From the NCBI GenBank assembly GCA_019753175.1, contig JAIELK010000002.1, forward strand, positions 1 through 64,000: DNA of 64,000 nt, written 5' to 3'. This DNA is from Hyphomonadaceae bacterium. GTDB taxonomy: Bacteria > Pseudomonadota > Alphaproteobacteria > Caulobacterales > Aquidulcibacteraceae. Position 1 is the first letter of the stretch, and each line of letters begins with the position of its first letter. Shown in pieces: positions 58,058 to 64,000 of this stretch. The position numbers and the translations under genes were made by a program. The notes under the pieces are model-generated. The model saw only the letters and a program-made list of their open reading frames with translations. It did no database searches and was not told the DNA's origin.

Positions 58058-58066
58058 TTATCCACA
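58058..58066 (+). promoter_or_regulatory. Consensus DnaA box upstream of comM
   Basis: TTATCCACA at 58058-58066 matches the DnaA-box consensus exactly, 10 bases upstream of the comM start on the other strand. Only a single copy is visible; the flanking bases do not form a cluster typical of an origin. It may be chance or a DnaA-regulated promoter. Confidence 0.4.
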
Positions 58067-58184
58067 GACTAAGGGCATCATCGTACAAGATGGGAACAAA
58101 GCCGCAACAAAAATCGAACGCCGTGGGTTCGAGACTCAGTTCCTAAGTAGGCTATCCCCAATTGTCCTCAAGACCAAGCCGAAC

Positions 58185-58850
58185 TTAGAACACACGCTCG
58201 TTCTCGGGCTCCCTGCCGCGATATTCGGGTGCGGGCGGTCCCTGCTCTTCGGCCTGCGCATAATAGGGCGCTTCCGGTCGCCTCACCTGCATGAACGAGA
58301 CAACGCGCCGGACGCCGCCGACCACGCTCGCGATCTCGGCGGCGCGTTGCAATTCGTGATCGGTTCGCGCGCTGCCCATGAGATAGACGTTGCCATGGAA
58401 CGTCTCGATGTTGACGTTGATCGCGCGCACCGCCGGGCTCGCCGTGAGGCGCGCCCGAATCTGCGCGGTGATCCATTCGTCCTGCGCGCTCCGCGCCCAG
58501 GTCGACGGCTCGCCAATCGCGAGTTCGTTGTACACCGCGTCGACGATGCGGGCGCTGCGCGCGATCGTCTCGGCAACCTGGCGATGCTCCGCTGTGGGCA
58601 CGCTGCCCGACAGCAAGACATTGCGGCCCGCCACCTCAACATCGACCTCTCTGAACGCAACGTTGTCGACCGACATCAAGCGCAGCTTGACCCGCTGTGA
58701 CGCCGTCGCGTCATCGATGCCTTCGCCGATGGTGCGGTCCTGAACCGCATAGATCCCGACGCTCGCGGCTGTGCCCACGACTGCGGTGGCGCAGCCGCTG
58801 GCCAGCGAAGCCGCGGTAAGAGCAGTCAGCACGGTGAGAGACGTACGCAT
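58185..58850 (-). CDS. BON-domain lipoprotein
   Basis: A 221-residue protein with signal MRTSLTVLTALTAASLASGC giving a lipidated Cys20, then two BON domains: VKLRLMSVDNVAFREVDVEV with VLLSGSVPTAEHRQVAETIA, and ITAQIRARLTASPAVRAINV with VYLMGSARTDHELQRAAEIA. BON domains bind phospholipid surfaces; DolP/OsmY-type proteins protect the outer membrane. The final 35 residues are Glu/Pro/Arg-rich and low complexity. The ATG at 58850 begins at the signal. Confidence 0.9.
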   Translation of the reverse strand: MRTSLTVLTALTAASLASGCATAVVGTAASVGIYAVQDRTIGEGIDDATASQRVKLRLMSVDNVAFREVDVEVAGRNVLLSGSVPTAEHRQVAETIARSARIVDAVYNELAIGEPSTWARSAQDEWITAQIRARLTASPAVRAINVNIETFHGNVYLMGSARTDHELQRAAEIASVVGGVRRVVSFMQVRRPEAPYYAQAEEQGPPAPEYRGREPENERVF

Positions 58851-58886
58851 GGCCGCCCAATCTGCCTGCGGGTCGTTTCGGCACAC

Positions 58887-59249
58887 TTAACGACAGGCTT
58901 CGTCGTACCAGGCTGCGCGTTGATGCTTTGGCAACCATCCCGCGCCGACTATGATCAGGTCGAACCTGATCGGGGCATGCGTCAGCCGCCAACGGCCGGC
59001 GAGCGCCTGGGCGGCGCGCGCGATACGTTGCTGCGCCATCGGCGTCACCGCGAACACGCCCGCGGCGTAGGTTTCGCGCGACTTCACCTCGGCAATGACC
59101 AACACGCCCCGCTTCCAGGCGGCGATATCAACTTCGCCGTAAGGGGTGCGGCAGCGATGTCCCAGGATCCGATAGCCCTTGCCCATAAGGTAGAGCATGG
59201 CGAACCACTCGCCGAGGCGGCCGCGCCGCTCGGCGCGTTGACGGTTCAC
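58887..59249 (-). CDS. yraN: YraN/UPF0102-family putative nuclease
   Basis: A 120-residue protein of the endonuclease-like UPF0102 family: GEWFAMLYLMGKGYRILGHR, RTPYGEVDIAAW and VIAEVKSRETYAAG containing the Glu-Asp-Glu-x-Lys PD-(D/E)xK-like pattern, and ALAGRWRLTHAPIRFDLIIV. No activity is proven for the family. The start overlaps the rsmI stop by four bases. rsmI-yraN is a widely conserved pair. Confidence 0.93.
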   Translation of the reverse strand: MNRQRAERRGRLGEWFAMLYLMGKGYRILGHRCRTPYGEVDIAAWKRGVLVIAEVKSRETYAAGVFAVTPMAQQRIARAAQALAGRWRLTHAPIRFDLIIVGAGWLPKHQRAAWYDEACR

Positions 59250-60145
59250 GCCTGCCCCTTGAGCGCCAGCGCGCGCGCGTAGGCGCGCCGGCGCGGAACA
59301 TTGAGCGTGTCGGCGGCGGATTGCGCCGCATCCTTCACGCCGTTCGCAATGAGCGGTCGCAAGTAGGCGTCGAGCGTTGCGTCATCCACTTCTGCGGCTG
59401 CGAGCGGCGGACCGATCACAACGACGATCTCCCCTTTTGGCGGATCGGCGTTGGCGTAATGCGCGGCAAGCTGCGAGAGCGTCCCGCGGCGAACCTCCTC
59501 GAATAACTTCGTCAGCTCGCGCCCGATCGCAGCGTTCCGATCGCCAAGCGCTCGCGCCATGTCGGCAAGCGAATCTGCCAACCGTGGCCCGGTCTCGAAC
59601 AGCACCAGGGTTGTATCGACGGGCGCCAGCGCGGTGAGCGCTTCGACTCTGGCGCCATGTTTCGAAGGAAGAAAACCGGCAAACAGAAACCGGTCGGTCG
59701 GCAACCCCGAAACCACCAGACCGGCGAGCAATGCGGATGCGCCGGGTATCGGGATCACTCTGTGACCCGAAGCGGCGGCCTCCCGAGCCAACTTGTAGCC
59801 GGGGTCAGAGATCAGCGGTGTGCCGGCATCCGAGATCAGCGCCACGCTCTCCCCACCCGCCAGCGCCGCCAGGATCGTCTCTCGCGCTGCTTCCGCGTTG
59901 TGCTCGTGATACGCGGCGAGCTTGGGCTTTAGGCCGTAGGCGTCGAGCAGCTTGCGCGCCACGCGCGTATCCTCTGCGTAGACCCTTGTCGCAGCGCCCA
60001 GCACATCCAGCGCGCGCAAGGTTATGTCGCGTAGATTGCCGATCGGCGTGGCCACCACATAAAGGCCCGGTTCCAGCGGTGGACTGGCTGCGCCGGCGCC
60101 GATAGGTTCGCGCCCGAATTTCGCTGGGGTTGAGGAGTCGCTCAT
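59246..60145 (-). CDS. rsmI: 16S rRNA 2'-O-ribose methyltransferase RsmI
   Basis: RsmI methylates C1402 of 16S rRNA. The 299-residue protein has GLYVVATPIGNLRDITLRAL at the start, AEDTRVARKLLDAYG, the AdoMet-site ALISDAGTPLISDPGYKL, and FLFAGFLPSK. The ATG at 60145 (MSDSSTPAKF) begins a plausible N-terminus; the frame is open further up but that part overlaps the divergent lipoprotein gene. The two start codons overlap by two bases, so each promoter lies in the other gene. Confidence 0.95.
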   Translation of the reverse strand: MSDSSTPAKFGREPIGAGAASPPLEPGLYVVATPIGNLRDITLRALDVLGAATRVYAEDTRVARKLLDAYGLKPKLAAYHEHNAEAARETILAALAGGESVALISDAGTPLISDPGYKLAREAAASGHRVIPIPGASALLAGLVVSGLPTDRFLFAGFLPSKHGARVEALTALAPVDTTLVLFETGPRLADSLADMARALGDRNAAIGRELTKLFEEVRRGTLSQLAAHYANADPPKGEIVVVIGPPLAAAEVDDATLDAYLRPLIANGVKDAAQSAADTLNVPRRRAYARALALKGQA

Positions 60146-61379
60146 GGTCGGGACCAAATCATCGCCGCGTAGCCTCTCCACGCCAAGCGCAAAGGCGTTC
60201 GCAGCCGTCAGCCTCGCGGCGATGATGGCGGCGTGCGCCACAGCGCCGTCCGGCCCCGCCTTGCCAACCCCGCCCGCTGGCCCGCCGGCGCCTCCCGGCG
60301 CACAGGTTCAGACCCGAGAAGGCGTCACTCCGCCCTTCATGCGGGGGCGTGAGGTGGTGCGCGTCGGGTTGCTTCTGCCATTCTCGCTGCGCCCGCAGGA
60401 CGCCGCAGCGCTCTACAACGCCGCCGAACTCGCCTTGTTCGATCACGGCGATCAAGGCACGTTGCTGATCCCTCGCGACGCGGGCTCGACCGAAGCGTCC
60501 GCAAACGCCGCAGCCCGTGCGCTGGTCAATGACGGAGCCGACATCATCATCGGCCCGGTATTGCGCGAGGGCGTACTCGGCGCTTCACGCGCCGCCGCAG
60601 GCGAGAACATCCCGGTGATCGGGTTTTCCTCGGATCGCACGGTCGCGGGCAACGGCGTCTATCTGCTGAGCTTCCAGCTCGAAGACGAAATCGCGCGGTT
60701 GGCGTCATTTGCGGCCAGCCGCGGCGTCCGCACGATTGCGTTGCTCGCCCCAGCCAACGAATACGGGCGCCGTGTCGAAACCGCCTTGCGCGCCGAAGCG
60801 AGGCTGCATGGCGTGACGCTGGCGCAGGCGCAGCTCTACAACCGCACCGACGCCGACGCCAGCGCCGCAGCGCGTACGCTTGCTGCGTCCCTGCGCACAC
60901 AGCCGGTGCAGGCCATCCTGATTGCCGAGAGCGGCGGTCCGCTCCGCGCCATCGCGCCCGCTTTGGTGCAGGCCGGCGTCGATCCGCGTCAAGTTCGGCT
61001 GATGGGAACAAGCGTATGGGCCGGCGACGCCCAGCGCGAACCGGCTCTGTCGGGCGGCTGGTACGTGGCTCCGGATCCGTCCGCGCGCAGCACGTTCGAA
61101 ACGCGCTACCAGACAACGTACGGCGCCCCCGCGACGCGCCTCTCCAGCCTCGGCTATGATGCGGTGGCGCTCGCCGCCCTGCTCTCCCGCAATTACGGAT
61201 CCCGCGGTTTTTCGCGCAACCGCATCGAAAACGCCGAGGGCTTCTCAGGGTCGGACGGTCTCTTCCGTTTCCGGTCGGACGGCGCAATCGAGCGCGGGCT
61301 GTCGATTATCGAGGTCGGGCAGAACTCGGTGACCACGCTCGATGCGGCGCCACGAGCCTTCCCGCGCAGCGGGAGCTAG
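60144..61379 (+). CDS. Penicillin-binding protein activator LpoA-like lipoprotein
   Basis: A 411-residue lipoprotein: signal with lipobox MAAC (Cys31), a Pro-rich linker (PALPTPPAGPPAPPGA), then a periplasmic-binding-protein type I fold: VRVGLLLPFSLRPQDAAALY, ADIIIGPVLREGVLGASRAA, IPVIGFSSDRTVAGNGVYLL, TIALLAPANEYGRRVE and LSSLGYDAVALAALLS. This is the YraM/LpoA C-terminal fold, which in gammaproteobacteria activates PBP1a. The N-terminal TPR part of LpoA is absent. Divergent from rsmI, the order known from many proteobacteria. Confidence 0.88.
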   Translation: MVGTKSSPRSLSTPSAKAFAAVSLAAMMAACATAPSGPALPTPPAGPPAPPGAQVQTREGVTPPFMRGREVVRVGLLLPFSLRPQDAAALYNAAELALFDHGDQGTLLIPRDAGSTEASANAAARALVNDGADIIIGPVLREGVLGASRAAAGENIPVIGFSSDRTVAGNGVYLLSFQLEDEIARLASFAASRGVRTIALLAPANEYGRRVETALRAEARLHGVTLAQAQLYNRTDADASAAARTLAASLRTQPVQAILIAESGGPLRAIAPALVQAGVDPRQVRLMGTSVWAGDAQREPALSGGWYVAPDPSARSTFETRYQTTYGAPATRLSSLGYDAVALAALLSRNYGSRGFSRNRIENAEGFSGSDGLFRFRSDGAIERGLSIIEVGQNSVTTLDAAPRAFPRSGS

Positions 61380-61475
61380 CGGCGTTCTACAGGTGCAGGT
61401 CGGCGAGTTACGCATCGCCGTGGGTTGATCCCCTCCGCTCCCGCCGCTAGCCACTGAGCACACGGGGAGAAAACG

Positions 61476-62774
61476 ATGGCCAGTATGACTGCGGAGAAGC
61501 GGGGCATCCCGCTCCATTGGCTCATGCTCGCGGGTTTCGCCCTGGGTTTGGGCGCCGGGCTCTGGGTCAATCTCACCGTGGGCGCCGACGCCGAGTGGGT
61601 GCAATGGCTCACGGCGAACATCACCGGACCCGTTGGCCAGATTTTCCTTGGTCTGCTGTTCATGCTGGTGTTGCCGCTGCTCTTTGCGGCGATCGTCGGC
61701 GGCGTCGCGGAGATGGGCGATCTGGGGTCGCTCGGTCGCGTCGGCTGGAAGACGCTGCTGATGACCATCGTCGTGTCGGCGATCGCGGTTGTGATCGGCT
61801 TGACGCTGGTGAACTATTTCCAGCCTGGCCAAGGCGTGGATCGCGCGCTGGCGGAGTCGCTGTTGCAGGAATACGCGGAGGGCGCGCGCGGCATCGTCGA
61901 AAACGCTCCTGATCAGGTGAATTTCAGCCAGTTCCTGCTCGATCTGGTGCCGCGCAACGTCTTCGCGGCCGCGGCCGCGAACCAGGTGCTACCGCTGATG
62001 CTGTTCGCCGTCTTCTTCGGCATCGGTCTGGTGCTGGTGAAGAGCCCGGCGACCGATCAGCTGCAGCTCATGATCGCCGGGCTGTTCGAAGTGATGATGA
62101 AGCTGCTGCGGCTTGTCATCAGCGTCGCGCCTCTCGCCATCGCATGCCTGATGTTCAACCTGGCCGCCCTTTTCGGCTGGGATCTGATGGTGCGGCTCGC
62201 GGCCTTCGTCGGCGTCGCGGTCGCCGCCATGGCGCTGCACATGTTCGTGGTTTATCCGCTGATCGTGCTGGTGTTCGCGCGGCGCAACCCCCTCACCTTC
62301 TTCGCACAAGTGCGGCAACCGTTCCTGGTGGCGTTCTCGACCGCTTCTTCCAACGCGACCTTGCCGATCTCGATCCAAACCGCGGAGACCGAACTCAAGC
62401 TTCCGCGGCGCATCTCCCGCTTCGTGCTCACGGTCGGCGCCACGGCCAACCAGAACGGCACGGCCCTGTTCGAGGGCGTTACCGTGCTCTTCCTGGCGCA
62501 GTTTTTCGGTGTCGATCTCACCGTCAATCAGCAGCTGATGGTGATGTTCGTGTGCATCTTGGGCGGCATCGGCACCGCCGGCGTGCCGGCGGGTTCACTG
62601 CCGGTGATCGCCATGATCCTGGCGATGGTCGGCGTGCCGCCCGAAGGCATCGGCATCATCCTTGGCGTCGACCGCTTCCTCGACATGTGCCGCACCACGC
62701 TCAATGTGGTCGGTGACCTCGTGGTCGCCACGGTGGTCTCGCGCGGCGAGCGCGACGCGGCGCAATCCCCCTAG
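61476..62774 (+). CDS. Dicarboxylate/amino acid:cation symporter (DAACS family)
   Basis: A 432-residue secondary transporter of the GltP/DctA family with eight main helices and two re-entrant hairpins. Landmarks: GQIFLGLLFMLVLPLLFAAI, the serine-rich hairpin VAFSTASSNATLPISIQTAE, TVGATANQNGTALFEGVTVL (the NxxGT substrate and Na motif), and GGIGTAGVPAGSLPVIAMIL. Substrate could be glutamate, aspartate or a C4-dicarboxylate; sequence does not decide. A strong terminator follows. Confidence 0.93.
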   Translation: MASMTAEKRGIPLHWLMLAGFALGLGAGLWVNLTVGADAEWVQWLTANITGPVGQIFLGLLFMLVLPLLFAAIVGGVAEMGDLGSLGRVGWKTLLMTIVVSAIAVVIGLTLVNYFQPGQGVDRALAESLLQEYAEGARGIVENAPDQVNFSQFLLDLVPRNVFAAAAANQVLPLMLFAVFFGIGLVLVKSPATDQLQLMIAGLFEVMMKLLRLVISVAPLAIACLMFNLAALFGWDLMVRLAAFVGVAVAAMALHMFVVYPLIVLVFARRNPLTFFAQVRQPFLVAFSTASSNATLPISIQTAETELKLPRRISRFVLTVGATANQNGTALFEGVTVLFLAQFFGVDLTVNQQLMVMFVCILGGIGTAGVPAGSLPVIAMILAMVGVPPEGIGIILGVDRFLDMCRTTLNVVGDLVVATVVSRGERDAAQSP

Positions 62775-62797
62775 AAAAGAGGCCGGTCCGTTGATCC

Positions 62798-62832
62798 AGG
62801 GCGCGGAGGAAACACCGCGCCCTTCGCTTTTT
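62798..62832 (+). terminator. Intrinsic terminator after the symporter gene
   Basis: A 9-bp inverted repeat with perfect GC-rich arms (62798-62806 and 62815-62823) and an 8-base loop is followed by TCG and a run of five T (62828-62832). It lies 24 bases after the symporter stop on the plus strand, in the short gap to the convergent parB gene. Its final T-run borders the parB stop. Confidence 0.75.
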
Positions 62833-62834
62833 GT

Positions 62835-63785
62835 TCAATGCCCGCTGCGCAACCGGCGGATGACGTCATCGAGCTGTTCGAGCGTCTTGAACGCGATTTT
62901 CACATCGCCCGCCCCGCCCTTTTCGCTAATGCTGACATCAAGCCCGAGCGCGTTCGAAAGGCTTTGCTCCAGCGCACGCGTGTCAGCGCTCTTGGCCTCA
63001 CCGTGCGACACGCGCGGGCCGTGCTTTTCATCTTTCGCCTGCTGCGCAAGGCGCTCGATCTCCCGGACATTCAGTCCGTCCTTGATGACGCGCAGCGCCA
63101 GCGCGCGCGGATCGGGCGCGGTCAAGATCGCGCGCGCGTGACCGGCGCTCAAGCGCCCGTCGCGCACCATGTCCTGCAGGTCTTCAGGCAGCTTCAGGAG
63201 CCGCAGCATGTTGGCGATGTGCGGGCGCGACTTGCCGACCGCTTCGGCGATTTCTTCCTGCGTGCGGCCGAAGCGCTCGATCAGCGCGTGAAAGCCCTGC
63301 GCCTCTTCGATCGGATTGAGGTCGGTGCGCTGCACGTTCTCGACGATGGCGATTTCGAGAACCTCAACCTCGTTGAGATCGCGCACCACGGCGGGAATTG
63401 AATGCAGGCCTGCGCGCTGCGCGGCGCGCCAACGCCGTTCGCCGGCGACGATCTCGAACTTGCCGCCCGCAATCGGGCGCACCAGGATCGGTTGCAGCAC
63501 GCCGTGCGCGCGGATCGACGCCGCCAGTTCGCCGAGTTCGTCTTCGCCGAAATGCTTGCGCGGCTGTTGCGGATTGCGCTGCACCAAGTCGATCGGAATC
63601 TGCTTGGCGCCGCCCTCGCCTGCCGCCGCGCCGGGGGCTTTCGGCAGCTCGACCACGTTCGCGGTCGTTGGCGTTTGCGAGGGGTTCGTCCATGCCGGCG
63701 CCGCCGGCGTGTTGGTCTTGACTGGCTCGCCGAGCAAGGCCGAGAGCCCGCGCCCCAAGCCGCGTGGTTTCGCAAACTCGCTCAT
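62835..63785 (-). CDS. parB: Chromosome-partitioning protein ParB
   Basis: ParB is a CTP-dependent DNA clamp that loads at parS and guides chromosome segregation with ParA. The 316-residue protein starts EFAKPRGLGRGLSALLGEPV, then the ParB/Srx domain (about 65-165) with RNPQQPRKHFGEDELGELAA, and the CTP-binding GERRWRAAQRAGLHSIPAVV, an HTH with TQEEIAEAVGKSRPHIANML, and a C-terminal dimer domain. It is preceded by parA with a 77-base gap, an operon order universal in this group. Confidence 0.97.
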   Translation of the reverse strand: MSEFAKPRGLGRGLSALLGEPVKTNTPAAPAWTNPSQTPTTANVVELPKAPGAAAGEGGAKQIPIDLVQRNPQQPRKHFGEDELGELAASIRAHGVLQPILVRPIAGGKFEIVAGERRWRAAQRAGLHSIPAVVRDLNEVEVLEIAIVENVQRTDLNPIEEAQGFHALIERFGRTQEEIAEAVGKSRPHIANMLRLLKLPEDLQDMVRDGRLSAGHARAILTAPDPRALALRVIKDGLNVREIERLAQQAKDEKHGPRVSHGEAKSADTRALEQSLSNALGLDVSISEKGGAGDVKIAFKTLEQLDDVIRRLRSGH

Positions 63786-63862
63786 CGCCTTCTCGCGCTC
63801 CGCCGACTCAGTTCGGCATGCTTAACAAAGTGCTAGGCAAATCTTACCCACCGGTAAAAACC

Positions 63863-64000
63863 TCACGCCGCCTGCACGCCGCGTTCGCGTTCGATCAGCT
63901 CCTTCGCGAGCCTGATATAGGCCTTCGAGCCGGCGGCGTTTTGATCGTAGATGATCGCCGGCAAGCCGTGGCTTGGCGCCTCGCTGACGCGCACGTTGCG
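63863..64000 (-). CDS. parA: ParA chromosome-partitioning ATPase, C-terminal end (cut by window edge)
   Basis: The last 45 codons and the TGA stop of a ParA gene that continues past the right edge. The visible end reads RNVRVSEAPSHGLPAIIYDQ, NAAGSKAYIRLAKELIERER and GVQAA; VRVSEAPSHG-P is a hallmark of chromosomal ParA/Soj. It lies upstream of parB on the same strand. No start codon is in the window. Confidence 0.92.
   Translation of the reverse strand, partial: RNVRVSEAPSHGLPAIIYDQNAAGSKAYIRLAKELIERERGVQAA

Noticed and set aside
58123-58139. tRNA T-arm-like sequence (GGTTCGAGACTC)
   Set aside because: The flanking bases do not pair as a T-stem and no acceptor, D or anticodon arms surround it.
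62775-64000. parS site near parB-parA
   Set aside because: No sequence close to the TGTTTCACGTGAAACA consensus was seen in this stretch; it probably lies beyond the window.

Overview
The window is about 64 kb of high-GC bacterial chromosome, almost fully coding, from an alphaproteobacterium. Gene order and content (priA with divergent xerC, a run from glnD through fur, miaB and lnt to metK, a UrcA-family protein, parB-parA at the right edge) fit Caulobacterales/Hyphomonadaceae-like bacteria; this is inference from content, not a database match. I see no rRNA, tRNA, CRISPR array or insertion sequence.

Left part (1-7.3 kb): priA, a small acyl-carrier-like gene and a truncated short-chain dehydrogenase remnant, then xerC. 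Next comes an accessory stretch: a Lys/Arg-rich histone-like protein with its own terminator, an acetyltransferase, an AbrB-type antitoxin/PIN toxin pair with a repeated operator, and a KAP-family P-loop NTPase in visibly less GC-rich DNA.

TCA-cycle region (7.3-31.5 kb): lpd, odhB (sucB), sucA, sucD, sucC and mdh are all on the minus strand in the usual alphaproteobacterial order, but the cluster is broken up. sucC and sucD, which encode the two subunits of one enzyme, lie 4.75 kb apart. Between them sit a UrcA gene and a lipoprotein / M48 metalloprotease / lipoprotein operon on the opposite strand, a VOC protein, a ParDE-type pair and a secreted protein. Between sucC and mdh lie chrA, an MFS transporter, a DUF2306/LytTR divergent pair, an M28 peptidase, a 2OG-Fe(II) oxygenase, acetyltransferases and small secreted proteins.

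Housekeeping block (31.6-50.6 kb, minus strand): an O-methyltransferase, metK, an XRE regulator, lnt, corC-like, ybeY, phoH, miaB, fur, rimI, tsaB, a NifU-like protein, a universal stress protein, trpS, murJ and glnD, many with overlapping start/stop codons. A small plus-strand membrane protein precedes mutS.

Right part (50.7-64 kb): maeB (malic enzyme fused to a phosphotransacetylase-like domain), an AmpG-like MFS transporter, a hybrid histidine kinase with a degenerate extra receiver, comM, a BON-domain lipoprotein, yraN and rsmI with a divergent LpoA-like lipoprotein, a dicarboxylate/amino-acid symporter, parB and the C-terminal end of parA. The parAB genes suggest, but do not prove, that the replication origin is not far beyond the right edge.
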